Counted from the first letter of the stretch, positions 19,835 through 31,999 are shown. The stretch: 64,000 nucleotides of DNA from Acanthosepion pharaonis (GCA_903632075.3 CAHIKZ030005641.1:1447001-1511000), one strand, 5' to 3'. Made by a program: numbers and translations. Notes: generated by a model not told the origin, from the letters alone.

Positions 19835-20330
19835 TCATAAATAATGTCATCGGTTACACAACCACATGCTTATCCAGACGCCTTACGTTACACCTATCTA
19901 ATCACAGCTCCATTAGATCCCATTTAAACACACACACGAATTTACCCGACTCCATTAGGAACATACTAGTAGAAAACTGCATACACCTGCAAAAAAGACT
20001 GAAAATAATGGACGCTTTAATAATAAAAAAGAAAAAGCCAACTCTTAACAATGTTAACTACAAACAAAGCCACAATATGCTAATTGTATTCGGAAATTAA
20101 AAACATCCCTACCACACATTAAGACATACACAGAACGCACACACTCAACTAAACTGATAAATCGAATCATCCTTGATAATGGCTAAAGGTATAGCCGAAA
20201 GCGCTCGGGAAATATAAAACATTTGGACAGTTCTTACGCACCCTTTGTCCAGAAAAGAAAGCTCTTGTTAGAACACAAGAAAAATTAAATAAAAAGCTTA
20301 ACCGTTGTACCTTGTCTGTCGTTTTTAATG
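19833..20330 (+). mobile_element. Penelope-like element, C-terminal fragment and 3' UTR
   Basis: The frame reads 'VIGYTTTCLSRRLTLHLSNH', 'SIRSHLNTH', 'IRNILVENC' and 'KRLKIMDALIIKKKKPTLNN'. This is the carboxyl end of Penelope-like polyproteins: after the endonuclease core, 'SRRLT.HLS.NS.I..HL', then 'IL.A..IK...P.LN...' to the stop. The 3' UTR carries 'gctatagccgaaagcgctcg'-type inverted text (20185-20205), as is usual at Penelope 3' ends. It lies between two (TA)n tracts that share CATGCA, so it probably inserted into the microsatellite. Confidence 0.7.
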
Positions 20331-20335
20331 AAACA

Positions 20336-20338
<3 letters not shown>

Positions 20339-20384
<46 letters not shown>
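20339..20384. repeat. (AT)n tract, right flank of Penelope fragment
   Basis: About 46 bp of AT dinucleotides. Confidence 0.95.
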
Positions 20385-20809
20385 TCTGTCTTCTGACTAC
20401 AAACAGTCCTGTCTTCTCGCTTTTACTTTACTAACTTGTCTTTAAAGATCTTTTTTAGTTTTCCTTATGGGTTTGCTATCATCACAGTATCATTTGTCTA
20501 TCTTATATTGTTAAGATTGCGTTCCGATAGGAGTTCTAGTTCTCTTAGGATCATCTGACTATATCTGTTAAAGAGATCCGGTGAAAAAAGACGTCCTTAT
20601 CATTTTATTTTTATGAACTTATTGAACTCGTTTTCTATCCGCATCAAGGCTGTTTGTTCCTGTTAAATGTTACTCATTATACTTATATATTTTCTATACA
20701 TATTTTTTGTAATTTATTTTAAGAATAAACATGGAAAAAGAAATTAAACTTTTTTGTTACAAAGGTTTGCTACAGTTTGTTCCTTGGCAAATTCTGTAGT
20801 TAAGCCTCC
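20385..20809. other. No recognised feature
   Basis: AT-rich text without a recognised family. Confidence 0.35.
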
Positions 20810-20880
20810 TACAAAATATGTTTCGGTTTTAGAAAAACCTCAAAGTGTTGATAAACCGTAAAAAAATCAAATCAATTAAT
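20810..20880 (+). mobile_element. 5S/tRNA SINE tail fragment
   Basis: 'acaaaatatgtttcggtttt', 'aaaacctcaaa' and 'gttgataaaccgtaaaaaaa' follow the same order as the tail at 52010-52075. The head and body are absent. Confidence 0.5.
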
Positions 20881-20944
20881 CCCTGGTAAATTCTTTTGTT
20901 TTCTTTACTCTTTTGTCAATTATGGCAATGAAAAAAACTTCCGG

Positions 20945-21409
20945 CTCAAATATAAGTGTGAAATGTCTACACCTACTGAAGATATCCTGATATTGATCAC
21001 CAACAGTATGTATATAGATATCGGCTGAGGAAAGACCTTTGGTCTTACTTCGGCTACATCAGTGTGTGAACGGAAATCGGAACTGGTGATAGCCTAAACA
21101 GGAAATGCATCCGGTGGCTAAAATAAACACGGCGCACAAGTGTTCTGAGCGGAATAAAATGTGTGCTTGCATAGGCGCATGCCGGAAGAGGTGTGGCCAA
21201 GCGAAGTTGTGTAGGCGACATACCGGAAGAAGACGTAGCGACGTGAAGTTGCGTAGGATTCTAAATGTTTTAAAATCAGTCCTATTCTTGATCTGGACAT
21301 AGAGGCTGGCTTGAAGTTTACCGAAGATTTATCTCCGTCAAATCCTGTGTGCTCAATCCGCTCACTGATCCTCCCTCACTCTACCCATTCGCCACAACTC
21401 GAAGAATAA

Positions 21410-21412
<3 letters not shown>
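20945..21412 (+). other. Higher-GC block with a two-copy 41-bp tandem and AATAAA
   Basis: The block is richer in G+C than its surroundings. It contains two adjacent ~41-bp units (21173-21211 and 21212-21254) sharing 'ccggaaga', 'gtg..g.c..gcgaagttg.gt' and 'aggcg.cat'. It ends with AATAAA at 21405, directly before a (TA)n tract, so it may be the 3' end of a transcribed mobile element. Neither open frame (65 codons plus, 60 codons minus) is recognised. Confidence 0.45.

Positions 21413-21413
<1 letters not shown>

Positions 21414-21468
<55 letters not shown>
21414..21468. repeat. (AT)n microsatellite
   Basis: About 55 bp of AT dinucleotides. Confidence 0.97.
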
Positions 21469-21470
<2 letters not shown>

Positions 21471-23396
21471 CATCGCCTCATTTCATCCCAGCAACAATTG
21501 ACTACAACAGCAAATTGCATTTTTTTTATTTGGACCCCACCGTGTTCATAGTTCTGAATTTGCCCCTGACATCATGTATATAAATTAATTGCGAAATATT
21601 CCTTAACTTTAGTTGATATTAATAGGCAACATAGAATTATTTGTTTCCGAAAACAACCGTTTTCTTCACTGTTTATTAGTTTGGATTAAGTGTCAAACTT
21701 CTGAGAACCCTCTCTTTCCCATACGCACGTGCAGAGAGCGATAGAGAATGAGGAGTGGAAGCGGCTTGGAATTATATACACACTAAAGATGCACCCCAAA
21801 ATGCATATAATTTTAATCGCTAACATCAATGTGTATTGTATGAAAATTAATTAAACGCTTTTATAATAAAGAAGGATGTTTAATGAATTTTAAAACGAAA
21901 GATTTTACATGTTTATATCCAAATACCAGTTTATTTTAAATGCTAAAGAGTTCCTTCTTTAAGCAGCAGCGACTTATTCCCATCGTCATGAGACTGAGTT
22001 GAAGACGTTTGTAATCAAAAAATTATCGTACAAATAAATATTTGAAATTTTGTCAAAGTTTAACCTTCGTGAACGGAAAAAAAAGATGTGTCAAACAAAC
22101 GGTTTTCCCTTGACACCACTATTATTTTGTACTCCCTTCAAACTCATAGCCATGTTTATTGTTTTAAAAAGCGGCTGTTAGAATTTTAGTATAATCCAAA
22201 CAGACGACAATGAATTTATACATTTTTATTGGTTCTTGAGAATTTACAACAAAAATATTAAACACTATTTATTTATTAGATTTCTCATTTACAAGAATCA
22301 TTTTATCTTCACAATATTATAAAAATTTGCGAACTAACTAAAAATGCAATTTACCAATTTATAAAGAAATAAATATGAAAACAAATATTTACGATGATGA
22401 TACACGGGTTTTTGAGTGGCACACGCATTTCAAGGTTGAATCGAGTTTCAAATTGACCAATCACCGGGAAAACGCTTGAAAATGTAAGAAACGTTCGCAA
22501 ACTAATCCATAATCACTGTCACTGGGCAATCTATCAGTTCATCCTTGGAATTAATTATGGAGTCTGTCGCGAGAAACATTATGATGCCACCTGGTATATA
22601 ATTACCAAAACGTTTTACTAACCATTTACACGATGATAGGTTTAGACCCCTGTGATAAAGCAGTTTACTGGCTATGGAAATGATCTGAGATCGAACCCAA
22701 TTATCTATTCAATAAGACTTACTGCACTTGATTAAAGGATGTAAGTTGTTTGAGATAATCATGTGATAGCAATTTCTTCTGGAATGTTTAAATAAACTGT
22801 TCGGTTATTCATCATTTCTGATGATTGACGCTAAATGTCTTAGAGTTGGATGCCAGGTAATGGATTGTGGTTCTTCAAAGTTACATTAGAAGGTGGAGAC
22901 TCTATACAATGTACACGTAACTGCGACTCATAGGACCAAGGCTGGAATACTTTTCAGACAATGAAGTTATCATATGGCTTTTGTCGCTTCTAATATATAC
23001 GTTGAAGTAAATTTCATTAGTGGTAAATAAAACAGTATTCTTTAAAATAGGCCTGAATTTGTATCCCACATCTCGAAAGTCCGTTTCACACTGAAAATGT
23101 ATTGAGTGAGAGTAAGACAATAAAAAACAACGGGAAATGAAAGAAATACTAATCAAATATATTGGAAATAGAATTCGCCCTTTTCATTTCGCATTATTTG
23201 GCATTATTTTCACTTATTGTTTTCTTTTGAATATACAACAGGCGTTTCCCAGGTTTGTGCATAGAGAAATAAACATGAATTATTAGGATAGAAGTCATGA
23301 AAATATTCGTAAAATATGAAATTAAATTACCAAAAATGATTTATAGGGAGAATGGAGGAAATTTTAACAACTGTGATAGAAATGAACAGACTGAGA
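21469..23396. other. Long AT-rich stretch, no gene recognised
   Basis: The only motif I note is 'gagatcgaaccc' at 22690, a minus-strand B-box-like sequence with no matching A box that I can place. The frames, up to 84 codons, show no domain. Confidence 0.35.
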
Positions 23397-23397
23397 T

Positions 23398-23457
<60 letters not shown>

Positions 23458-23459
23458 AA
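23397..23459. repeat. (GAAA)n microsatellite
   Basis: About 63 bp of AAAG tetranucleotides. Confidence 0.97.
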
Positions 23460-23725
23460 ATATGGAAACTTTCTTGTGACGCGTTTCATCCGTAAGAATT
23501 TCATTGGATGTAGATGTAGACGCGGATAATTTCAAAATTTATTGAAAGAATATTTTTGAAAGATTTTTCGTTTCAATTCTAGCCAAGGTCATCTGTATTC
23601 TTTTTTCATTTTCATTCTTTTTTCACTATCACCTTTTCCCCCTGATTATCCCACATATACGTAATATTTTTCTAAATACTGTTTGTTGATATATAAAATT
23701 ATACAAAATTATATATCGTTATATC

Positions 23726-23776
<51 letters not shown>

Positions 23777-23809
23777 TGAACAGAACGAGATAGATATGAA
23801 CTGCACAGA

Positions 23810-23864
<55 letters not shown>

Positions 23865-23897
23865 TGAACAGGACGAGATAGATATGAACTGCACAGA

Positions 23898-23960
<63 letters not shown>

Positions 23961-23993
23961 TGAACAGGACGAGATGGATATGAACTGGAAAAA

Positions 23994-24054
<61 letters not shown>
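23726..24054. repeat. (GATA)n higher-order array
   Basis: GATA blocks alternate with a 34-35 bp non-GATA spacer, 'tgaacag.acgagat.gata' + 'tgaactgcacagaa', at 23776, 23864 and 23960. The composite unit is thus about 88-96 bp long, repeated three times. The 167-codon YLSIYLSI frame on minus is a translation of the array. Confidence 0.93.
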
Positions 24055-24122
24055 ATTAGGATCAAGTACAGATCAAATATAGATAGAATAAGATAAAGAA
24101 CAAATACATGTTTGTCAATCAA

Positions 24123-24190
<68 letters not shown>
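24123..24190. repeat. (GATA)n microsatellite
   Basis: About 17 units without the spacer. Confidence 0.97.
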
Positions 24191-24191
<1 letters not shown>

Positions 24192-24245
24192 CTGAGATAG
24201 AGAGAGAAGAAAAAAAAAGAGAGACATATGAAGAGACTTATAGAG

Positions 24246-24249
<4 letters not shown>

Positions 24250-24318
<69 letters not shown>
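24250..24318. repeat. (AT)n microsatellite
   Basis: About 69 bp of AT dinucleotides. Confidence 0.97.
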
Positions 24319-24321
<3 letters not shown>

Positions 24322-25524
24322 TATGAAAGAAATATTCAATCATGTTAGTCAAAAATACCTTCAGAACGAATTAGATGGAAAATGGGACCTACGATTGTCA
24401 GAAGGTGACATTATTTTTTTTTTTTTTTTTTGCTATTGATAATTCTTTAATCCGGAACATTAAAAGCTTCAGCTTAAATGTTCTTTGAAGGAACGCCTAT
24501 CACCAAATTCAATTACAATTTATTTTCGTTTAAAGAAAAACCGGCTGATTGTGTGCGTCCAAATTTATCTTCGTGTTTAAAAATACAAGTGCAGCAGATC
24601 AATGAATTTAAGAGATACAGACAAATTTACAATCTATAAAGGGCGCAACCTCAACTGGTGTTATTTCTGATCCTGACAGGCCTACGTGATGTCTTGTACG
24701 TTAGATTATAAACTACTGCGAAATGTTTTCTGATAGCAACGTCCAAATCTTAGAAAAACAGTAGAGTATTCACCTGAAAACACAGAGGACTATAGTTTCA
24801 CTCTTGCTAACAAGTGCGCACACGCAGAAGAAAAAAAAAAGAATAAGCTAATATACTTACATAAACAGATATCCTGATTCATGGCTAAGAGGATTGTGTG
24901 TTGCCTACTGGTCTAACGTCTTTGTCCGTGCCCAGGTTAAAACATTTTAGTAACCACGAGAGATGCGCTTTTCATAAAAATGGCTATTGAGCCTTGCTTT
25001 GCTGTACAGATCTCCGTGACCGAAAGGTTAAATCCGGTCATGCTAAAAGGTGGTTTCCCAATATAAATAAATTATTATTGCTTATTTACATATATATTTT
25101 CTTTAATAAGACTACTGATTTCAAGGTCAGCGTGCATTCATTTGACAGTTTAAAAAACAGGTATTTTCACTCAAATCTGTGTATACAACAAAATATACAC
25201 ACACAAGCATGGTTTTATTGCCTTGCTTGAGGTGAAATGACAAAATATATACATATATGTCAGGACCATAGCAAATAGAAAAAAAATAACCTTAAGTTAT
25301 CAAAAGCCGCCAACATTTAGCGGCAAGAACATTCAGAATTTCTAGTCCCTCCAGATTAGCAGAAATAATCTTTGAAATAAGACATGACTGCCTGTGTTAC
25401 AAATGAAAAAAACTTTTCATCCTTTTTGGAATGTCAATAGGGAAAATATTCATTAATGAAGGAAAATATTATTTTTTTATTTATATATATATAAACTATG
25501 TCACGATTTCCATAACATATATGT
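24319..25524. other. No recognised gene
   Basis: Contains a T-run (24413-24431) and AT-rich text. No family is recognised. Confidence 0.35.
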
Positions 25525-25527
25525 CAC

Positions 25528-25562
<35 letters not shown>
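25525..25562. repeat. (GATA)n microsatellite
   Basis: About 9 units. Confidence 0.95.
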
Positions 25563-27494
25563 GTGTATTTGAGAAACAATCCCTCTTTCATGCATGTTTT
25601 ATTGAACAGTACTAGCAAGATAATTTTTTTATTTTTTTTTATTGTGCTTTCCTTGTGTATGTACAAGTGTATTCCGTTCTGGACTTGATGAATATAAATA
25701 ATGTACAAAAGTGGTTTGGTTCCGAGCGCTGTTGGCTGAACAGTTTGAGCTTTTTGTTTTTTGCTATACTAATGTAATAAATAGTTTGTAAGAGCTGTTG
25801 CTGATGGTATAAAAATTCTGAAATTAAGTATATCGTTAATTTCCACATACGGCCAGAACATCGTAGCCGTGTTCATAATGAATGTAATACTTTTTTTTTC
25901 CATCACTTTTAAATATTTTTTAAAGTGGGAGTATGTATCATATTCATGTTCTCGACGAGTGTGCTGTATACAGATTTCGATGCAATTCTATACCTGGTTT
26001 CAATGTGTCCGTAATGAACTCTGGTCAGAGAGATGTAGCATCAGTTTTGTTGAGAGCCGGGTGGTTTTATGTCCAACATAATTATTTATGAATTTAGATG
26101 CTCACTAGAGAACTCGACGAAAACAACACCATAAAGTGTACATGAATAGGTCATTCCTTTTACAGAAATTTATTCTGGACACTCACTGTAGCTGATACTC
26201 TATTAGTCATTCTGAACATCACGATGCTGCTGATTCCTGGAAAGGATATAGAATGTGTGGGTCTGGGATCATGTAAATGGTGTTCCGTATCATGTATCTC
26301 GATAGTAACTTGTCATTTAATTATGTGTTTATCATTACTCATTCCATTCGGAAATGAGTTAATAAACGTAATTATAATTTGAAAATTGTCATGAACAACG
26401 ATACTTCCTGGTATTAGGTGTTCGGCAGGTATCTCGAATTTCGGTTTGTATTTAAAGCAATCGAGTTTCTAAAATACTACAGCCATTATAAAGAGAGACA
26501 GTTTGCGTTCTTTTCTTTGTCTTATATTAATTCGCGAAAAAATAGTTTCAAATATTATTTTCAACTTGTTTTTTTTTAATATTTTGCCGTTTCTGAAATA
26601 TTCTATTGATGGAAAACAAATAAAAAACCTGCAGATACAATTCTGGTGAGTATGGAGGATGTTGAAGAACATTCTATCCTAACAATTTTATTTGTTTTTC
26701 TTGGCATTTTTCCGCAGAGTTCGCTAAAGAATAACAACTTTTCTCTTTAGCAAAACTGAATACTATCGACGTAATGCTTCGTTTATCTGATCAAGTTGCT
26801 GGCAATAAACGTCTCCGCTGGTGGTCCTTCCATGTTACAGGAGCTCGCTATGGACGACACATTTCATAATCGACCAGTTTCATATTTTACATCTTAAATA
26901 TTTTAAACAAAACGTTAAAGAGACTTTTGTATCAGTCCAGTACCATATTTTCTTCTCTTATGCATCAATCGATAAAATGAAGTACCTGAAATAAAACTTT
27001 AGACCTATTGAAACATGGTACTTTGTGCTAATATCAAACTGTAGGATAGCCAAAAAATTGGTAAATTTATTAAACTTGTAAATAAGTGATTTACTTTTTG
27101 TCCGCAGTTTAAATGTCAACGTGATGAAATCCATTATTACCGGTCAGTGAAGCTACTTGAAGTTTCAGGAATCGGTTTTGAAGAGTAATTCTCCTCATAT
27201 CGAGAAACTGTTCTAGATGGAATGAATATCGGAAACATTGGCAAAATATAGCAAGGAGCTTAGAAATAAGAAAACACTAAAAGGTTAATAGGTCCTTCAA
27301 GACGAACGTTATTACAGTGTTGTGGCTAGATTGAATTATTCTATGAGTCATATCATTTCAAGAGAGCGAAAGCCACACCTTCGTCTTTTGTTGCTCTAAC
27401 TAACATTAGACTGTTTACCAATCCTCTTTTACCTTTCTCGGCTACCTAATCACTAAAGTTATGTTATGCGTATCTTTCCTTGTGAGGGTTAAAT
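25563..27494. other. Long AT-rich stretch, no gene recognised
   Basis: Short frames only. I could assign no repeat family from this window. Confidence 0.3.
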
Positions 27495-27705
27495 TCTCTA
27501 CGTCCACTTTCCTCATTATGTATTTCAGAAATTTCATCTTTTCTCTTTTTGATTGTAAGTCCCAATTACTTGTTGTTCCTAATTTTCTTAAACTTCCTTA
27601 TTACTCACATGTTCTCTCCGGGGCATTCTAAGAATTCTCTGTCGCTTTAAGCCTCTTCTTCATTTGTGAGGAAATCTCCTGCCATATAGGATATTATATA
27701 TTTCT
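27495..27705 (-). mobile_element. RTE-like LINE fragment
   Basis: 'cactttcctcattatgtatt', 'ctttttgattgtaagt', 'ttcatttgtgaggaaatctc' and 'ctgccatataggat' align in order with 36870-37085 (minus). Decayed beyond any open frame. Confidence 0.6.
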
Positions 27706-27780
27706 TATTACTCTAAAAGTTATATAGATACATTTGTTTGAGTAGACGCTCCCTTTTAAAACCAGTGTGAATTACGTCTA

Positions 27781-27824
27781 CTGGCTTATGGATTTGAGTT
27801 AAATCACTCAAATCCGTAAGCCAG
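27781..27824. repeat. Hairpin, 19-bp arms
   Basis: Arms 27781-27799 (ctggcttatggatttgagt) and 27806-27824 are reverse complements with one mismatch and a 6-nt loop. The symmetry continues a few bases outward. Confidence 0.8.
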
Positions 27825-27831
27825 TTGACAA

Positions 27832-27912
27832 TGTTGACTCTGGCACGGATCGAACCTGCGTCATTATTTTTAGGAGAAACCACCTTCTAAACTTACGTGC
27901 CACTCGAGCACA
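27832..27912 (-). ncRNA. tRNA-like element (SINE head or tRNA pseudogene)
   Basis: Minus strand: an A-box-like 'tgctcgagtggcacg' (27910-27896) and, about 40 nt later, a perfect B box GGTTCGATCC (27856-27847). The T stem flanking it has one mismatch. I cannot pair a proper acceptor stem, so this is not called as a functional tRNA gene. Confidence 0.5.
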
Positions 27913-28195
27913 AAGAGCGTTATAATACAGCAAAGTTCAATTGCTCTTTTTTAAAAGCAATCACACCCTCGCGTTCAGATCTTTTCGAAAGACCATATTT
28001 TTTATGTTGGTATCTGAAACGGGAATAAAGTTCTCTCGATGGAATTATTGGATTCTATTTTTAATCCGACATTATTTTTTATTTATCAAAACCAGAGCAA
28101 CTTCGTGGGGGAGGGCGCTGAGGAGTTCCAAGGGGAAGATGATAGCCGAGGGGTCTAATGAGAGTCGGTGTGTGAATGACACTGAATTAAATTTT
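27913..28195. other. No recognised feature
   Basis: An 86-codon plus-strand frame (27941-28201) has no recognised domain. Confidence 0.3.
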
Positions 28196-28199
28196 AGTT

Positions 28200-28480
28200 A
28201 GTATACATGTATGTTGTATTCTTTGGTGCAGATGAAAGAAAGTCACTGAGCTCGATGATCAACAGAATCAAAAGCCTTAGTTACATTTATCCAAGTAGCT
28301 TTTAACTCAAGTATTGGTAAAATGGTATCAGCTTTTTTATCAGATATTATAATGGAATTTCAATTTTTTAATCAGCTCATCAAATTCAACAATACAGAGT
28401 AAATCTGTTCTATTAAGTGCTGAACGGCCTCTGTGTCTTTTGTACTTAATGTTGAGCTTACAATGACAGGACCACCCAGT
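28200..28480 (-). mobile_element. LINE reverse transcriptase scrap (motif A region)
   Basis: On minus, near 28290-28240, the text reads 'KATWINVTKAFDSVDH', which fits the '.DF.KAFD.V.H' motif A of LINE reverse transcriptases (one catalytic Asp). Upstream text is too decayed to follow. Confidence 0.45.
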
Positions 28481-28552
28481 TTATGCCAGCTAAAATCGGA
28501 CTTTGTTATTTTCTACTTGAGATGGTTTAATATATTATCTTTTATATGATTT

Positions 28553-28583
<31 letters not shown>

Positions 28584-29400
28584 TTTTTGGGGGGTCTTTT
28601 TTTTTTTTTTTGGGGGGGGTTGTATCCAAGGCATTTTTATGCCATATATTAACTGGCTGGTAGCATAGTTAACTACTACTCTAATCATATCTTTTAAATA
28701 ATTGTCAAAGTCATCAAAGGACGATTCCTTTCTGATATTGATATATTTTTTGTATCAAGCGCCTACCCATCTTTGTGCTTTTTATAGGTAACTCATTTCA
28801 GAGCTTCTTTGCAGTTTTACGTGACACAAGTTTCCCAGACTTGTAATCCTCAGATTATCAATTACTTTATGGGAGTAGATGTTAAATCATCTCTGAGCAG
28901 TCTTTGTTAACCCCCCTTCACCTAGTAGGTCCGTGATTGCTCTCAAACGGGAAAACATGTATCGATACATGCTACCTATCGATCAGGCATGATATTTCCA
29001 TTTCTAGAATTTTTACTGCCACGATTCCCGGATGAAAGTCATGGTAGCACTTCGGTGGTATGCTTTTAATTTCTTCTCAATTCTGAATTATTTGTCGCTT
29101 CATCAAGGGGAATGTAGGTAAAGAATTCTCTAGGCTGGTGTTATCCGTCTGATAATCATGGATTGGAATCTTAGAATAATTTCTAGGGAGATTATCTTAT
29201 AATCATGTATGTATTATTGGGCCCACCGTATTTCAATTTGGTGAATGGAATATGAAACAGGCAGCAGTATCCGGTGGGGATTATCGATGACATAATAAGT
29301 GCATGGTGATAATCTCTTTTTCTGGCGATTAATCCAGGTAGATTTTTTTTATAGGTATCAACAAGGGTGTTGCTGTTTCGCTAGCGATATCTCCCACTTG
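28481..29400. other. No recognised gene; T/G homopolymer patch
   Basis: 28555-28620 holds TTTTG repeats, T-runs and two G-runs. The remainder is unassigned. Confidence 0.35.
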
Positions 29401-29429
29401 ATATATCAAAATAGAACCCAAACGATCAA

Positions 29430-29890
29430 ACACAGAACAGTCAAACCCAGATCACCCATGCTAAATTTAGATCCCAAGTTCTCCATCACCTGCACTGACG
29501 TAAGGCGTCTACTGTCTAACTATCCGGAAGTTGAACTCTCCGGGAGTAAACTCTACCTGACTTCTCCGCTCTGACGGAACACTTTACAATTTCCCGGTCT
29601 CGTTAGGGGAAAGTTGAATACTTATAAAAAGACCTAACTCTAGGAAGTCTACTGATCCGAATAAAATTCCTGTATCTGTATTAGCAAAATTGTTTCACCG
29701 ACACCTGAAGGTGGAATGTTGCCCAGATTGATGGAAGGTGTCAGCTGTATGCAAGAATACGGCTGAGCGCTCATCTCCATCGCAATATCGCCCAAACAGC
29801 CTCCTCAGTGTCATCAACAAAACTTTTGATGCTATATTCAACAGGAATTTAGCTTCAGTCCTTTTATGCGAGAACAAATATTTCTGAGAA
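29430..29890 (+). mobile_element. Jockey-like LINE, reverse transcriptase N-terminal part
   Basis: 29440-29575 reads 'LDPKFSITCTDVRRLLSNY'. After a frameshift, 29640 onward gives 'KSTDPNKIPVSVLAKLF', 'DGRCQLYARIRL' as shifted text for the WK...V.P..K segment, 'ERSSPSQYRPNSLLSVINKT' and 'FDAIFNRNL'. This is the 'DV...L..L...KA.GPD.IP..VLK' to 'P.NYRPISLLS..SK..E' block before RT motif A. It is cut off at 29890 by unrelated AT-rich DNA. Dead because of frameshifts. Confidence 0.7.
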
Positions 29891-31073
29891 AAAAAAAAAC
29901 ATTTCAATCGTTAAATACTGACTTCGGCAATTTTCTACTTAAAATTAGTTTAACCTAATCTTCAGACACAATTCGTTGTCTATCGAAAATATAGATTATA
30001 ATGAACATTTTTATTCATTTATATGTTGGTTTGTTACTGAAATATATAAAAAACGGCACATCGTAGCAATATTTCCTTAACGCAACACTTAAAATATTGT
30101 AAAATGTAGAATAACGCTACTCAATTTCAATCTCCAAATTCATAATAATACTCTGGGATTATCATTCGGGCTTACTTTCATAAAAATGATCTGATTTTTG
30201 CATGTTTATGCATCTTTTATAAATGTTGGGTAGGTGATTATCAACATTCACTGTACAAAATAATATAACTATTACATAAAATAAAAATATTTGTGATATA
30301 AAGATAATCTTTATAACATATTATACATACCATAATGCATAATTATATCACAATGATCCAGTTTCTTCCTGTTTGATGCGTTTGTTGCCTTAACACACCA
30401 AAAAATGTATAACTTAACGAGATGTTTGTTAAGTCAAGAGAAACCACAGAATTATTATCAAAATTGTAAAGTAGACTGCAAGTTGGTTCATTTTGTAGGT
30501 TGAGAAGCTTTAACAGTTTTACGTTAACAAAAATCTCGCTACGATGTGCAGTTACTACTAAATAAACAAAGGGATCTCGATAGGTTTCTATACGTTGTAT
30601 CTACTTCATTTTCAAGGCCGAGTGATGAGAACTGTAGCCATTCTGACCATGAGATACGAGTTCGAATCACTCCATTATCGATTCGTCAAGATAATGAACT
30701 CTTGATCATTTTGGCGCTTGAAAAACATATAATTGATTATCAGAACAAGATATTTAGCATCTTCTCTTGTAGAAATAAAATATTTATCAAAGAATGCTCT
30801 CCTTTTGTTGTATTAGCCCTTGAATGTGTGTATATATGTATCAATCTATTTGATTAGTCGATTTCTAATCGCCATGTTATAACCATTTCGGTCATCAATA
30901 GTATTACCCAATTCTTTCTTTCTAATTCTGGTATTGCCCACGAGTTATTCTAGCTTTTGATCTTCTTCCATAATTTGGATTCCATCGTAAAAGCTGTTGC
31001 CAAATTCTTGTTTACTTGGCCATAAAACCGCATTGTGCATCCACAGATTGTGTCCGTAATCTTTGGTAGATTC
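29891..31073. other. AT-rich stretch, no gene recognised
   Basis: A 103-codon frame at 30546-30857 has no recognised domain. Confidence 0.35.
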
Positions 31074-31075
31074 TA

Positions 31076-31216
31076 CACGGTGCAGCAGAAATCCCCCCAC
31101 CCCCGCATAATGGTAAGATATTAGCTAGATGAAGACACCATTGTCACCAATTCCTTACCATTATGTGATAGGTATTTCTGGGAAGTATATATCGGAGGTA
31201 TTTCTGCTGCACCCTG
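31076..31216. mobile_element. Tc1/mariner-type MITE, 141 bp
   Basis: 17-bp terminal inverted repeats, CACGGTGCAGCAGAAAT (31076-31092) and ATTTCTGCTGCACCCTG (31200-31216), differ at one position and are flanked on both sides by TA (31074-31075, 31217-31218). Inside, CATAATGGTAAG (31106-31117) and CTTACCATTATG (31154-31165) form a second inverted pair. TA duplication and the length fit a non-autonomous Tc1/mariner derivative. No transposase is encoded. Confidence 0.85.
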
Positions 31217-31218
31217 TA

Positions 31219-31995
31219 TATAATCCTGTATGTGCGCGTATGCATATGTCTGTGAGTTTGTGTGTGATTGCGTGTAAGTGTGTTTTCGTGGGTGAGCGAG
31301 CGAAAAAGAGAAAAGAGCTGGACAGAATCAGCGTTTTCAAATTGAGTCATGAATTAGTTCCCTTTTTTTCTTTTTTTTTTTTTTTGATGTTCAACAACTT
31401 CAAAATATTACGATTGGTTCATAAAAACGGAAATTACTTCTGATTCAACCTAATATATCATCGAGAGTACATTTCAGTAATAAAAATTGGAATTCGATTC
31501 ACTTAAGACTCACATTCGTAAATGAAATTACACAACGTCGTAAAAAAAAGATTTTCTCTAATGAAAAGCTTCCAGGGAACCCAATCGTCTGTCTCTGTTT
31601 AAAATATCTAAAACAATCAGACAGTCTCTATAACAAAATTCATAAGCGGACACTAACACTCTACGTCTGATAATCAAATCGAAAACGGCGCCAATTGATT
31701 GCTGTGGCTCCAAGAATAGTTAAACAGCTGTCTGAAAAAAAAAGAAAAGTCTCATCTTTAACTGATATGATCTTTCATTTTCTCACAGTTTCAAAATTTC
31801 TCGGTTGAAAAAAATATCACATCAGAAAACATCTTCAAAAATATTTGCTTTTTGCTTTATGTCATTTTTTTAAAATTATCTTCAGTTGTGGGAACTTCTT
31901 AAATAATGGCATGGTAGGATTATCTCCCTTGTTGCAGATATTGTTTACGTTTGACGTGCATTTTATCGTTGAATTGAATGTCTTAATGTACTACG
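31219..31995. other. No recognised gene
   Basis: AT-rich. No family assigned. Confidence 0.35.
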
Positions 31996-31999
31996 TACT

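Noticed and set aside
22670..22710. tRNA-like element from a minus-strand GGTTCGATC-type B box
   Set aside because: No A box at the right distance and no stem pairing found. A lone 10-mer is not enough. The same applies to 61322.
23724..24352. A 167-codon minus-strand frame rich in YLSIYLSI and a 77-codon neighbour
   Set aside because: They are translations of GATA and AT microsatellites. No start context or domain.
27781..27824. Rho-independent terminator-like hairpin
   Set aside because: The genome is eukaryotic and no T-run follows. It is better read as part of a repeat.
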